Of a stretch of 64,000 nucleotides of DNA, positions 9,483-19,029 are shown one piece after another. The notes below the pieces were generated by a model. It did not search any database, was not told the DNA's origin, and saw only the letters and a list, made by a program, of their open reading frames with translations. Within the stretch, counting starts at the first letter, position 1; each line of letters starts with the position of its first letter. The stretch is from JBKBII01 sp046299415 (GTDB taxonomy: Bacteria; Pseudomonadota; Gammaproteobacteria; Ectothiorhodospirales; Ectothiorhodospiraceae), in assembly GCA_046299415.1 (NCBI GenBank), contig JBKBII010000002.1, positions 186,001 through 250,000 on the forward strand, read 5' to 3'. A program made the position numbers and the translations under genes.

Positions 9483-9914
9483 ATGCGCTGGTTAACACTA
9501 TCCGTCGCAGCCGTCTGGGGTCTGGCCCTCCTCACAGCTGGCGCTCAAGACGCCACTGCGAATGAACACCCGCCCCAAGCGCCTGCGCTGACATTTGAAT
9601 CGGCCGATCCCGCATTCTCGTCTCAGGCGCGTGTTAGTACGGCAGAGCTTCTCGGTCAAACGACCGATTCCGCGTTCGACGCCGCCGCAGCCCGTGAGCG
9701 CTTGTTGACGACATTGGTCGAGCACGGCGTCTCGCCCAGCCTCGCCGAAGCCCGGCTCGACCGACTCACTCTCGCAGAACTGCAAGACCTTGATCGCCAT
9801 TTCGACGACCTGCCTGCAGGCGCTGGTGCCCTCGCCGCAGTCGCTGTCGTTTTCCTTGTGTTCGTGATCACCGATGCCCTGGGCATCACCAATATTTTCA
9901 GCTTCGTTCGCTGA
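9483..9914 (+). CDS. PA2779-family exported protein with C-terminal membrane helix
   Basis: The 143-residue protein has a signal peptide, a helical region with the family pattern (ARERLLTTLVEHGVSPSLAE, then ARLDRLTLAELQDLDRHFDD and LPAG), and a last hydrophobic helix ending ITDALGITNIFSFVR, all typical of PA2779-like proteins of Pseudomonas. In other genomes this gene sits directly before a PA2778-like C39 peptidase, exactly as here (one base between stop and next start). Function is unknown; a role with the peptidase in export or processing is inference. The ribosome site GGGAGCAAGCC-ACG lies just before the ATG. Confidence 0.85.
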   Translation: MRWLTLSVAAVWGLALLTAGAQDATANEHPPQAPALTFESADPAFSSQARVSTAELLGQTTDSAFDAAAARERLLTTLVEHGVSPSLAEARLDRLTLAELQDLDRHFDDLPAGAGALAAVAVVFLVFVITDALGITNIFSFVR

Positions 9915-9915
9915 C

Positions 9916-11619
9916 ATGTCCGACCGTCGTCGCCGCGACGCGACTACGGTCGCCGAGACGGCGCGCACTGGCCATCGAACGCTCGCCACTCTTCGGCCGG
10001 CCACCACCACGATGAACGCATCGGCCGGCCTTACGCGTTTTCGCTTGCGCCGAGCCCCCGACCCGCGCTCGCCACCCGACGCGGCCGCTCAGCGCCAGGT
10101 GGCGATGGGCGCAATCGTGCCGGCGTTGTTGTTTGTCGCAAGCGTCCTGTCCGGCTGCGCCGGCCGCCCAGCAATCAGCGATTTGGCTGATCGTGTCGTC
10201 GGTGCCGATCTTCCCACGCGCGCACTACTCGAAGACATACCGTTTTACCCCGACGAGCGCTTTTTTTGCGGTCCCGCCGTCGCGGCGACCCTTCTCGATC
10301 ACCGAGCGAGACAGTCACCCCCAGGCGATGAAACGACCTGCGGTGCAAAGCAAGCCGGCAACCGTTTCAATGCACAGTCCACCGCGAAACAGGTCGCCAT
10401 CGAGCACGTCGCCGATCGAATACCTCAGCATGAATCAGCCGCGGCCTTCGCTGCAGCCAGCGATGGAAAGGATCCATATGAAGGTAACTCCAGGAATCGC
10501 GTTGGGTCCGCCGGCGCTGCCTGCGACAACGGTCAGCTGCTCCAGCGCGCCGGCCTTGCGGATTGGCCCTTGCAACCCGCCGGCGATCGCGCTGCGCCGC
10601 CGCTCGGAGATCTCATCGAGGAACTCTTCATCCCCGCGCGCGAGGGCGCATTTCAAGCCGAAGTCCGCGCCGCAGTGCGCGCCAGGGACTGGGTCGCTCT
10701 GCGACTCGACCCGGAACCCGAAGCGGTGTTCAAGGCCGTTGCCAGCGGTCATCCGGTCGCCGTTTTCCAGAATCTCGGACTGCGCGTCGCGCCGGCATGG
10801 CATTTCGCAGTGGTCATCGGCTACGACCTCGAACGCGAACTTGTCATCGAGCACTCCGCTGACCGACGCGCGCTGCAAACGCCGCTAGTCACTTGGCTCC
10901 ACAGCTGGACGCGCGGCGGCAACTGGGCTTTTGTCGCACTCCCGCCCGAGCAACCGCCGTCGTGGGTGCAGCCGCTGCGATGGTTGACTGCGGTCGCCGA
11001 ACTCGAACATGCGAGGCAACTTGATGCTGCGCTGATTGGCTATGCCGCGATCGCCGAACGCCTCGAACGAAGCCTCGAAGATCCCGCGCAAATCCCCGTG
11101 GACGCTGAAACGGCCACCGATCGAACGGCTGTCGAACACTCTGACCGGGGCCGTGAAGAACGCCGTGATCAGTACTGGGTCGCCAACATGGCCATGGCCA
11201 ACACGCACATCACCGCTGGACGGCCGCGAGAGGCTGCTGAGATCCTGATCACGCTCCTGCGTCGCGATGAATTCGAGCGACAGCGCGATCCGACGTGGAA
11301 CAATCTGGCCCACGCACTCGCCGACGCTGGATATTTCGAGTCAGGACGAAAAGCTGCGAGCTGCGCGGTTGGTCTGGCGGAACGGCGCCTGATCCAAGCG
11401 GAACGCGCATACGGCCCCACGCGAGAACGCTTTTTCGGCACAACGTCTGAGATCGAATCCGGCTCATCGGAAGCAAGTAAACGTCCCAGCCAAACCGCAC
11501 TTATCCCTGCCGACACTCACAACTCTGGTGACGATGCAGCCGACATCAACGCCTCCTCCGGTCTTCGAAACACCACCGATAGGACAACCGCGCTAGCGCT
11601 GCCCGCGTGCCCGGTTTGA
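9916..11619 (+). CDS. PA2778-family C39-like cysteine peptidase lipoprotein with TPR-like tail
   Basis: PA2778 proteins are lipoproteins with a papain-like C39 fold, as in bacteriocin-processing peptidases. The catalytic Cys is in ERFFCGPAVAATLL and the His in APAWHFAVVIGYD; a third conserved region is NWAFVALPP. A lipobox (LFVASVLSGC) follows MGAIVPA, so the true N-terminus may be the ATG at 10012 or 10105 rather than 9916, which would give an unusually long leader. The C-terminal half has helical repeats (ELEHARQLDAALIGYAAIAE; MANTHITAGRPREAAEIL) like TPR. About 80 polar residues (nt 10300-10530) are inserted right after the catalytic Cys helix, and another polar insert follows near 11080-11150; the normal family is about half this length. 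It is cotranscribed with the PA2779 gene. Confidence 0.8.
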   Translation: MSDRRRRDATTVAETARTGHRTLATLRPATTTMNASAGLTRFRLRRAPDPRSPPDAAAQRQVAMGAIVPALLFVASVLSGCAGRPAISDLADRVVGADLPTRALLEDIPFYPDERFFCGPAVAATLLDHRARQSPPGDETTCGAKQAGNRFNAQSTAKQVAIEHVADRIPQHESAAAFAAASDGKDPYEGNSRNRVGSAGAACDNGQLLQRAGLADWPLQPAGDRAAPPLGDLIEELFIPAREGAFQAEVRAAVRARDWVALRLDPEPEAVFKAVASGHPVAVFQNLGLRVAPAWHFAVVIGYDLERELVIEHSADRRALQTPLVTWLHSWTRGGNWAFVALPPEQPPSWVQPLRWLTAVAELEHARQLDAALIGYAAIAERLERSLEDPAQIPVDAETATDRTAVEHSDRGREERRDQYWVANMAMANTHITAGRPREAAEILITLLRRDEFERQRDPTWNNLAHALADAGYFESGRKAASCAVGLAERRLIQAERAYGPTRERFFGTTSEIESGSSEASKRPSQTALIPADTHNSGDDAADINASSGLRNTTDRTTALALPACPV

Positions 11620-11733
11620 CGCCGACACGTTGCGCTGATGCGGGCGCAACAACCGCCGCGTTCGCGAGAACACGACGCCCGCACGGACCATCCAGCGCCC
11701 AGACGCCGGGAGGTCACAGAGCAAGAGCAGCAG

Positions 11734-11880
11734 TCATTGATCCGAGCCCTTGATTTGGATCCCACGGCTCAAAAGAATGTCGATGAGCGCCGACCAGTAT
11801 CGGTGGCCTGACACGCCAAACGTCGCCGCGCGTTCCTCACGACTGAGACGATCGCGACTGAACGCGTTGCGCGTGATCAA
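11734..11880 (-). CDS. Possible 48-residue protein, or shifted 3' end of the neighbouring ORF
   Basis: A TTG-started frame overlaps the end of the 11837-12079 gene by 44 bases in another frame and ends at TGA 11734-11736. Its product contains REERAATFGVSGHRYWSALI and DILLSRGIQIKG, which read like a real helical protein, and about two thirds of its codons end in G or C. There is no good ribosome site before the TTG. It may be translated by coupling to the upstream gene, or the two may be one gene split by a frameshift. No family is recognised. Confidence 0.4.
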   Translation of the reverse strand: MITRNAFSRDRLSREERAATFGVSGHRYWSALIDILLSRGIQIKGSDQ

Positions 11881-12079
11881 GCACGATCTTCAGGTTGGTT
11901 TTTTCCACCCGGGTGACACGACGATCGCGCTCGACCGCATCGCGCAAATGATCGATCAACGTTGCGCGCTCTTCGTGCGTCAATGACTCGATGCGAAAAC
12001 CCGGTCCATGAATCGTTTCCAGTGAGTCCCAATAGTCAGCCAGCGGTGGGCGATAGTCATCATTATCAAGTTCGGTCAT
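11837..12079 (-). CDS. Small acidic protein, unknown function
   Basis: The 80-residue product starts at an ATG with CGGAG 6 bases before it; an upstream ATG at 12112 has no such site. It contains PPLADYWDSLETIHGPGF and a long helix with HEERATLIDHLRDAVERDRRV. It is acidic, has no Cys, no membrane segment and no signal peptide, so it is cytoplasmic. I do not recognise it. A second small frame overlaps its 3' end (11734-11880). Confidence 0.5.
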   Translation of the reverse strand: MTELDNDDYRPPLADYWDSLETIHGPGFRIESLTHEERATLIDHLRDAVERDRRVTRVEKTNLKIVLDHAQRVQSRSSQS

Positions 12080-12494
12080 CGGACGCTCCGATCGAGGTGA
12101 CATGCGACACACAAAGGGGTGGTGTCCGACCCATATGAGGCATCATCGGATACCTTGAACGCTCAGCATGGTCGACGTAGTCACGAGATAAGACAAACTT
12201 CCCGCTGACCGACGTGCTTTTGGTCGCAACGACGCCGCTCAACCCGATGCAAGCCAACGACCCCGCAGCGGCTGACGCCCCCACGGCCCGCCCGAACCGA
12301 TGCCATGAAGCGCTCGAAACGCCCGAGCCTCAAGATCAACACGGGTAATCGCACCGAGGTGTTTTTTTCCGCGACACGGACTCTAAAAACCGAGCGGGCG
12401 GAACATCCGTCGAAAGCGGTCAACTGGCGGACGCGACTCTGAGTCCATCGCAACGCGCCGAGCGCTACAAGTCCACCGTCACAGGCCCAATACC
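12080..12494. other. Intergenic region, no gene seen
   Basis: The gap lies between a leftward small gene and coaD. In many gammaproteobacteria rsmD precedes coaD; it is not here. No frame has recognisable motifs, and coaD has no strong ribosome site at its ATG. Confidence 0.45.
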
Positions 12495-13007
12495 ATGAGC
12501 AAGATCGCCGTCTATCCCGGCACATTCGACCCCATCACACTAGGCCACGCCGATATCGTGCGAAGGGCAGCGCGGCTCTTCGACTCCGTTATCGTCGCGG
12601 TCGCCGCCAACCCCAACAAACGCCCCGCATTTGCACACGACGAACGCGTGGAGTTGGCGCGCGAAACACTCGCGGATTTACCCAATGTCAATGTGGTCGG
12701 TTTCGCCGAATTACTCGCCCACTTTGTCACGCGTCACGATGCCGTCGTCATAATTCGTGGCCTGCGCGCTGTCTCGGACTTCGAGCACGAGTTTCAGCTC
12801 GCTGCGATGAATCGCCAGCTCGCCCCGCAGGTCGAGACAGTGTTCCTGACACCAGCCGAAGAGTTCAGCTTTGTTTCGTCGAGTTTAATTCGTGAAATCG
12901 CCCGTCTCGGTGGAGACGTCGCACACTTCGTGTCGGAACCCGTTGCTCGCCGGCTGACTGCGTACTATCAGCAGGGTGAATCCAAGCGCGAGAGGAGTAC
13001 GAGCTGA
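12495..13007 (+). CDS. coaD: Phosphopantetheine adenylyltransferase
   Basis: Fourth step of coenzyme A synthesis: transfers AMP from ATP to 4'-phosphopantetheine, giving dephospho-CoA. The 170 residues show the nucleotidyltransferase signature PGTFDPITLGHADIV (with the T/HxGH-type His), the GLRAVSDFEHEFQLAAMNR substrate region, and FVSSSLIREIARLGGDV, the ISSS-type motif. Length is normal (about 160). The ferredoxin gene follows 83 bases later in the same direction, a pairing (coaD-yfhL) seen in many proteobacteria. Confidence 0.97.
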   Translation: MSKIAVYPGTFDPITLGHADIVRRAARLFDSVIVAVAANPNKRPAFAHDERVELARETLADLPNVNVVGFAELLAHFVTRHDAVVIIRGLRAVSDFEHEFQLAAMNRQLAPQVETVFLTPAEEFSFVSSSLIREIARLGGDVAHFVSEPVARRLTAYYQQGESKRERSTS

Positions 13008-13090
13008 TCCGTCCCGCCCACCGGGCGTACCCATTGACCCGCCCACCCGTCAATCGAGCCGAACAGCCCAAACCGTTCAAGGAGTTGCGT

Positions 13091-13345
13091 ATGGCCCTGA
13101 TGATCACTGACGAATGCATCAACTGCGACGTCTGCGAGCCGGAATGTCCGAACAGCGCCATCAGCCCCGGCGATGAAATCTACGAGATCAATCCAGACCT
13201 TTGCACCGAGTGCGTCGGTCACTACGACGAACCGCAGTGCCGGCTGGTCTGTCCTGTCGACTGCATCCCCAATGATCCCGATTGCGTGGAAAGTCGCGCG
13301 ACGCTGATGGAAAAATACGAGCGCCTGACCCGCCAAGCCGGATGA
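13091..13345 (+). CDS. yfhL: YfhL-type 2[4Fe-4S] ferredoxin
   Basis: The 84-residue ferredoxin carries two cluster motifs, CINCDVCEPECP and CTECVGHYDEPQCRLVCPVDC, the second with the 8-residue insertion typical of YfhL/Allochromatium-type ferredoxins. The ATG at 13091 follows AAGGAG by 6 bases; an in-frame ATG at 13034 would add 19 unrelated residues. These low-potential ferredoxins transfer single electrons in the cytoplasm. It follows coaD and is probably in the same transcript. Confidence 0.95.
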   Translation: MALMITDECINCDVCEPECPNSAISPGDEIYEINPDLCTECVGHYDEPQCRLVCPVDCIPNDPDCVESRATLMEKYERLTRQAG

Positions 13346-13568
13346 GCAAGCGACTGAAGCCCGCCTCATCGGCAGAGACGAGTCAGAGATCTCGAGGCTC
13401 GACCGCTAGCAAAGGGGTCTCTGTGGCCGACATGGCATCCAGGAACTCAGCGACAGGCCGCCCCGGATTAATGATCGTTGGCGCCTTGATCACGAGCGCT
13501 GAGCCTGGCAACCGCCCGCTGACGCCGCTTCAAACCGCCCCCCATTCCGACAGCCCATTGAACCGAAA

Positions 13569-15887
13569 ATGCCTCATCAGAGCCGACTGCAAGCTCCACA
13601 CCGGGGCACCCGCTCAAGCCCACGACCGGGCACGCTGAAAACCTCGCCTATCCTTTGCTTTCCAAGCATATCGCGACGCAGCGAGCACCGTGACAACGCA
13701 AACGGACGGCTCGCGCGTTGGGCTGTGCTGAGCCTGTCGATCGCAACATTCACCGCGATGGCGTGCGCGACCGCAACAGCTTCAGGCATCGAATCTGGCG
13801 ACCAAAACAATCATCAGACCTTCAATCCGAGCCACGCCGCCGTCGTTGCGGCTCACCCTCTAGCTGTCGAAGCCGGCTGGAAAATCCTGCACGCGGGCGG
13901 GAATGCCTTCGATGCGGCGATCGCAATCGCGACAACGCTCGGCGTCGTCGAGCCCTACGGCTCGGGGCTGGCCGGCGGTGGCTTCTGGTTGATCGGCGAA
14001 CCCTCGCCAAACTCTCCCGGCACCGTCGAAGATCAGCCGCACGGATTTTCACTCGAGACCGAGCCGCAGCGACAAATTCTGTTTCTCGACGCTCGCGAAA
14101 CAGCGCCCGGACAACTCGATCGCACACTGCTGCTTGATGCCGAAGGCCAACCGAACCCGGCCGCGACCCTCGATTCAGCCCTCGGCGCCGGCATTCCCGG
14201 AATACCTGCCGCCTTGGCGTGGCTCGATGAACGCGGGACTCTCGATCGAGCAACCCTGCTCGAGCCCGCAATCACGGCGGCGGTGCGCGGGTTCCCGGTG
14301 ACGGCGCGTTTCGTGCAAATGTCCGCTTACCGAGCCGAAGCGCTGGCCGCATCGCCGGCGGCAGTCGAAATTTTTCAGCATCTTCGACCTCGCCACCGCG
14401 ATCCCCATCGCGATCGATCTGCGCCGCTGTCGTCATCCGTAACCGAGGCCGATCCCAGAAACAAAAACGCGATGGCCTCCACCCATCCTGGGAGCGATTC
14501 AAGGCCGCTCGCCGTTGGCGACGTCCTCACTCAGCCCGACCTCGCGAAGACGCTACAGCTTTTCGCCGAGCAAGGCTTCAACGCGTTCTACCGCGGCGAA
14601 TTCGCTCAGCGCATGGTTTCTGGCGTGCGCTCGATCGGCGGACTTTGGACCCTCGATGACCTTCATGGGTATCGGCTTCAGATACGCCCACCTCTGTACC
14701 ATCGCGCGCATCTCGCAGGTCGTGAAATCGAGATCGTAACCGCACCACTACCGTCGTCCGGCGGGTTGGTCCTGCTCGAAATGCTCGCGGTTCTCGCCGA
14801 TCCTGATGAAGACGCGACCGGTGAGCGGCCCCCGAAGCCCCGTTTCGAGCACACCACCACATTTGACATCGGCGATGCCGATGCAGTGGATTTTCTCGCC
14901 GAAACGATGCGCCTTGCCTATGCAGCTCGCGCCGGCGCCCTCGGTGACCCCGATTTTCTGGCGGCGCGCGACGCCGCAGACATTGCTGCGTGGCTGACTC
15001 CCGAACGCCTGTCTGCGCGTCGGGCCGCCGTAATCGAGCGCATCAGCCGCCCCACTCGCAATAGCAACGATCTTCTCGAGGCCCTGCTAAATGACGGGCC
15101 AGAACGCCGCGCCCGTCCGCCGCGCGCAGCGCTGAGCCCAATGTCCAGTCGAAAGCAGAGCCAAACATCGCTCAGCGTCGACCCATCGATATCGCAGCCC
15201 ATCAGCGACCCCAGAAACAGCGGTCAAACCGACGACGCGTCGGAGGACGATGGCGCCGCCGACCCTCGACGGCACGCTCATCTACCCGCCCACGCTTTCA
15301 CCGAAAGCCCACAAACAACCCACTTCGCCGTCGTCGATCAAAACGGTCGGTTCGTCGCTGCGACGCTGACGCTCAACCTTCCCTTCGGCTCAGGCCAGGT
15401 CGTTCCCGGGACAGGCCTGCTACTCAATAACCAGCTCGATGATTTCGCGACTGCGCCCGGCGTCCCAAATGTCTACGGACTCATCGGCTTCGAGGCCAAC
15501 GCCCTTGAGCCCGGCAAACGCCCCTTGTCGAGCATGACGCCAACCCTCGTACGAACCCCTGATGCCGACTGGCTGCTCGGTTCACCCGGTGGCTCACGCA
15601 TCATCACAACGGTCCTGCATGGTGTCTTGGGGGCGATTGCCGACCAAGCCGACCCCAAGGAAGTCGTCTCCGCAGCGCGATTTCATCACCAATTTTTGCC
15701 CGACCGCATCGAGAGCGAACCCGGAGCATTCTCTGCCGATCTCATTCGCGCCCTACATAAGCGCGGCCATCGCCTACGAATCGTTCCAAGGCCCTGGGGT
15801 GAACTCGGTGTCATACGCATTCAGCGCAGAGACGGACGGACCAGTGCTGCCGCCGATCCACGCACGGACGCCGACGCGCGACCCTGA
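13569..15887 (+). CDS. ggt: Gamma-glutamyltransferase with polar insertions
   Basis: Periplasmic N-terminal nucleophile enzyme that cleaves glutathione and other gamma-glutamyl compounds. Seen: AAHPLAVEAGWKILHAGGNAFDAAIA at the start of the fold, then GSGLAGGGF. The self-cleavage site and nucleophile is Thr583 of TTHFAVVD, followed by LTLNLPFGSG, NNQLDDF, the KRPLSSMTPT loop and GGSRIITT. A hydrophobic export segment lies at about 50-72. The protein has 772 residues against about 580 in E. coli. Most of the excess lies in polar stretches: residues about 275-320, and about 500-580 just before the nucleophile. The start codon is uncertain; no ATG has a good ribosome site, and a GTG in the export segment would be too late. 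Confidence 0.88.
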   Translation: MPHQSRLQAPHRGTRSSPRPGTLKTSPILCFPSISRRSEHRDNANGRLARWAVLSLSIATFTAMACATATASGIESGDQNNHQTFNPSHAAVVAAHPLAVEAGWKILHAGGNAFDAAIAIATTLGVVEPYGSGLAGGGFWLIGEPSPNSPGTVEDQPHGFSLETEPQRQILFLDARETAPGQLDRTLLLDAEGQPNPAATLDSALGAGIPGIPAALAWLDERGTLDRATLLEPAITAAVRGFPVTARFVQMSAYRAEALAASPAAVEIFQHLRPRHRDPHRDRSAPLSSSVTEADPRNKNAMASTHPGSDSRPLAVGDVLTQPDLAKTLQLFAEQGFNAFYRGEFAQRMVSGVRSIGGLWTLDDLHGYRLQIRPPLYHRAHLAGREIEIVTAPLPSSGGLVLLEMLAVLADPDEDATGERPPKPRFEHTTTFDIGDADAVDFLAETMRLAYAARAGALGDPDFLAARDAADIAAWLTPERLSARRAAVIERISRPTRNSNDLLEALLNDGPERRARPPRAALSPMSSRKQSQTSLSVDPSISQPISDPRNSGQTDDASEDDGAADPRRHAHLPAHAFTESPQTTHFAVVDQNGRFVAATLTLNLPFGSGQVVPGTGLLLNNQLDDFATAPGVPNVYGLIGFEANALEPGKRPLSSMTPTLVRTPDADWLLGSPGGSRIITTVLHGVLGAIADQADPKEVVSAARFHHQFLPDRIESEPGAFSADLIRALHKRGHRLRIVPRPWGELGVIRIQRRDGRTSAAADPRTDADARP

Positions 15888-16631
15888 AAAACCGCTTGAT
15901 TTGTAAAATTTCGGTACGTTGGGAGTTTTCGAGCCTCGGACACGCATCGCCGATTTCCAGCGTCACCGAGCCGCCCGAGCGCTTCAGACCGAGCAGAAAT
16001 CGCTCTCGTCACGTGGCACGGCCTGAGCGCCGGATGAGTCAAGGAATTCACCTCAAGAGCGACACCAATCGGATCGAGTGCACGAACGGGCTGAGGCGCT
16101 CCGCTCCAGAGAACAGCGATTCTTCGAGCTGAGGCGGCTATCCGAGTGATCCGCAACAGCTCATGACGATGAAATCCAGCGTTTCTCACGGCGGCACATT
16201 GAACGACACTCCGTATCACTCGACGCCTGCAAAAGCGACGCGAATTCGGTACAACGATCACCCTCACGCTGGGAAACCGCCACGGACAACCGCTAGCGGC
16301 ATGCAGTGCGAGGGGGCCAGAACGCGTGCCGCGAGACAACAAATGCGGCAAAACAATTCGACAGGCGCGCGAACGCGCGCGCCGCGTAATGCAGTGATCG
16401 GCTCGCGCAGCCCATGTATTCTGTTTGCGGCGGATCAATCGCGGCGTGTGCGCTTGAGTAAACGTCGCTCAGCCTGACATCGAAAACCGGTGCAGCTCAG
16501 CGCCTTCAACCCATGGAGCAATCGTCATACAAGCGCCCAACCCACAGCCGGTCGCCTCCGGTTCCATAACCGCGACCGCCAGCTGCGAATGTCCAGCTCT
16601 TGAGTGGCCAAATGTCAACCCGGGCCACGCT
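15888..16631. other. 740-base gap, no gene seen
   Basis: A 205-residue minus-strand frame spans part of this gap but is Arg/Ser-rich with no motif, as expected from chance in GC-rich DNA. I see no RNA gene and no hairpin terminator after ggt. Confidence 0.45.
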
Positions 16632-17477
16632 TTGCCGCAGCCACCTGCCAGCCTAAGGCGTCTGGTTGGTCGTGCGATACACGATTACGACATGATTCGT
16701 GACGGTGATCGTGTACTACTCGGGCTCTCCGGCGGCAAGGATTCGCTCGGCCTGCTCTGGACGCTCAAGGCACTTCAGGCGCGCGCGCCCGTTCGTTTCG
16801 AACTCGCCACCGTCACCATCGATCCCGAAATCGATGGCTTCGATCCGACACGTCTGCACGCCTACTTAGACGGATTCGGCATTGAACATCATTACATCGC
16901 CGAACCCATCGCAACGCTCGCCGAGCGGCACATGGATCATGATTCGTTCTGCTCGTTCTGTTCGCGCATGAAACGCGGCCTGATGTATCGCACTGCGCGC
17001 GAGCACGGATTCAATGTCCTCGCCCTCGGCCAGCACCTCGATGATCTTGCCGAAAGCTTTTTGATGAGCGCGTTTCACGGCGGCCGACTCAACACCATGA
17101 AGGCTCACTACACGATCGACGCCGGCGACCTACGCGTGATCCGGCCGCTGATCTATGTCCGCGAACGACAAACCGCGGCGTTTGCGGCATCAGCAAACTT
17201 GCCTGTCATCGTGGATAACTGCCCCGCATGTTTCAGCAAACCCACTGCGCGCGAATACACCAAACACCTGCTGGCCGAGCAGGAACACAAAATCCCCCGG
17301 CTCTTTAAAAATCTGCTGTCGGCCATGCGCCCCTTGATGGTCGCCGGCTTGCCGCAGGGATCGACCCCGTCAGGAAAAGCAGCGATCGCCTCATCGCTTG
17401 ATTCCACGCTCACAAGAACGCCAGCGACACGCGCCGCGAGCGCAGGACCCGGCGATGAAGGATCCGATCCGCAATGA
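16632..17477 (+). CDS. ttcA: tRNA 2-thiocytidine synthetase TtcA
   Basis: Thiolates cytidine 32 in some tRNAs using ATP and a [4Fe-4S] cluster. The PP-loop is SGGKDS at residues 33-38. Cluster cysteines are in CSFCSRMKRG and in CPACFSKPTAREYTKHLL. The NTMKAHY segment and IRPLIYV are typical. The only in-frame early start is TTG at 16632, which gives a family-like N-terminus; ATGs nearby are out of frame. About 45 residues at the C-terminus are polar and not conserved. The stop overlaps the next start by ATGA, so the two genes are translationally coupled. Confidence 0.93.
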   Translation: MPQPPASLRRLVGRAIHDYDMIRDGDRVLLGLSGGKDSLGLLWTLKALQARAPVRFELATVTIDPEIDGFDPTRLHAYLDGFGIEHHYIAEPIATLAERHMDHDSFCSFCSRMKRGLMYRTAREHGFNVLALGQHLDDLAESFLMSAFHGGRLNTMKAHYTIDAGDLRVIRPLIYVRERQTAAFAASANLPVIVDNCPACFSKPTAREYTKHLLAEQEHKIPRLFKNLLSAMRPLMVAGLPQGSTPSGKAAIASSLDSTLTRTPATRAASAGPGDEGSDPQ

Positions 17478-18526
17478 GTCGAGTAGATCGGCCGCGCAAG
17501 CGTTCTCGCGCCCTGCTTGATGGGCTTGGCCTGGGATTACTCAAATCGCTATCGTGGCTGCCGCTGCCAATCGGTCACGCGCTCGGTGCCGGGATCGGCT
17601 GGCTTGCGTGGCACACGTCAACACGCATGCGTCACACGGCTCGCGTCAATCTCGCGTTGTGCTTCCCCGAGCAGTCTCTGCGTTGGCGGGAACGCACTGC
17701 AAAGCGTTCGTTCATCGAAATGGGTAAAGCCATGACCGAGGCGCCCAGGCTTTGGCGGCTCGGACCGGAGGCCATTCGGCGTCACGCGCACAACGCACCA
17801 TTTCCCGGAATCGACTCCTCGCCGCCCGCTCCACCCGACACGGCATCGATCGAACGCCATACGCTCGAACGCCCGTTACCAAGCGACTCAGCGCCCTCAG
17901 ACCACGCAGGCAGTCCGGGCAACTCGCACGAGTCACTCGCTCCGCCGCCGGGGCGCGCCACCTTGATCGCCTCGCCGCATTTGGGTTCTTGGGAGTTCGC
18001 AGGGCTCGCCTGCGCCACTCATGCGCCGATGACCAGCCTCTACAGCCCCCTGAAGAACAAAAGAGTCGACGCCTGGGTCCACCGTTCACGGTCCGTCACC
18101 GGAGCGACCCTGGCGCCGGCCGACCGCGAAGGCCTGCGCCTGCTGCGCAAAGCGCTCGATCGCGGTGAGTTCGTCGGCATCTTGCCGGACCAAAGTCCCA
18201 AGGGCGCATCGGGCGTGTACGCGCCGTTTTTTGGCCGGCCTGCGCTAACGATGACGCTGCTCTCGAGGCTGTCACAACACTGCGGTGGTGTTCCGGTGAT
18301 ATTCATTGCCGCCGAGCGGCTCAGCTGGGGCCGTGGCTACCGTTTTCATTCTGTCATTGCCGGCCGTGATGGCGTCCCGGCCTTGACTGGCAATGCACAA
18401 GATGATGCTGCCACCATCAACGCCGCTGTTGAGGCTCTGATCCGCCGCTGTCCGGCGCAGTACAACTGGGCCTACAAGCGCTTCATTCCCGCTCCCCCCG
18501 GATACACCGACCCGTATCGCGCTTGA
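17474..18526 (+). CDS. LpxL/HtrB-type lysophospholipid acyltransferase
   Basis: Inner-membrane acyltransferase of the lipid A family that adds a secondary acyl chain using acyl-ACP. An N-terminal amphipathic/hydrophobic helix (LGLGLLKSLSWLPLP) is followed by family blocks RVNLALCFPE, then HLGSWE holding the catalytic HX4E (His169), LKNKRVDAW, GILPDQSPKG and the C-terminal YNWAYKRF. The usual HX4D/E position is about 130; here some 40 Pro/Ser/His-rich residues (nt 17800-17950) are inserted just before it. It overlaps ttcA by 4 bases. Whether it acts as LpxL or LpxM cannot be told from sequence. Confidence 0.88.
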   Translation: MSRVDRPRKRSRALLDGLGLGLLKSLSWLPLPIGHALGAGIGWLAWHTSTRMRHTARVNLALCFPEQSLRWRERTAKRSFIEMGKAMTEAPRLWRLGPEAIRRHAHNAPFPGIDSSPPAPPDTASIERHTLERPLPSDSAPSDHAGSPGNSHESLAPPPGRATLIASPHLGSWEFAGLACATHAPMTSLYSPLKNKRVDAWVHRSRSVTGATLAPADREGLRLLRKALDRGEFVGILPDQSPKGASGVYAPFFGRPALTMTLLSRLSQHCGGVPVIFIAAERLSWGRGYRFHSVIAGRDGVPALTGNAQDDAATINAAVEALIRRCPAQYNWAYKRFIPAPPGYTDPYRA

Positions 18527-18907
18527 TCGAACTCGAAATAGACCTGCCGCAGAGACGGGATTCGGCTCTAAGAGACAGCGCCGATAAAGCCCAGTAGGCG
18601 ACTTTTTTCAAACTGACTGAACCGACGAGCGATTCGGAAGACGTCGACACTCACACACGCTGTCGCACCGGCGCAGACCGGCGAGCGCGATCAGCGTCTC
18701 GCACAGGTCGAGCGCTGTAAAGTCGTTCCAGAGCAGGAGAACAAAGAAACCGAAACCAGGGAGGCGATGCCGACAGCCTTGTTCAGTTATGGCAATAGGT
18801 TGCGCGCGCCGGTGCCCGTCTCGCAACTTGATCCGCGAGACGAATGGTGTATTCGGATGTTGGAGAAGGCACTAAAGAGATCCGCAAGCGGGGCGCAGAG
18901 CGGGCGC
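18527..18907. other. Intergenic region, no gene seen
   Basis: Nothing recognisable. A 6-bp GC hairpin (18902-18916, loop TCA) sits at the right end, next to the likely original stop of the minus-strand gene described at 19030-19524; it has no T run. Confidence 0.4.
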
Positions 18908-19029
18908 TCAGCGCCCCTCCAAACTCAAGGTGACGTAACCCGCCGCGAACGACTCGGCGCAGGGCAACGCAGCACGACATCGGCGCGAGCCCTGATCCGA
19001 GCTCCTTCAGATTGCGCTCGACCGCGCGC

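Noticed and set aside
15821..16438. 205-codon minus-strand frame after ggt
   Set aside because: Overlaps the ggt 3' end, lacks a ribosome site and any recognisable pattern.
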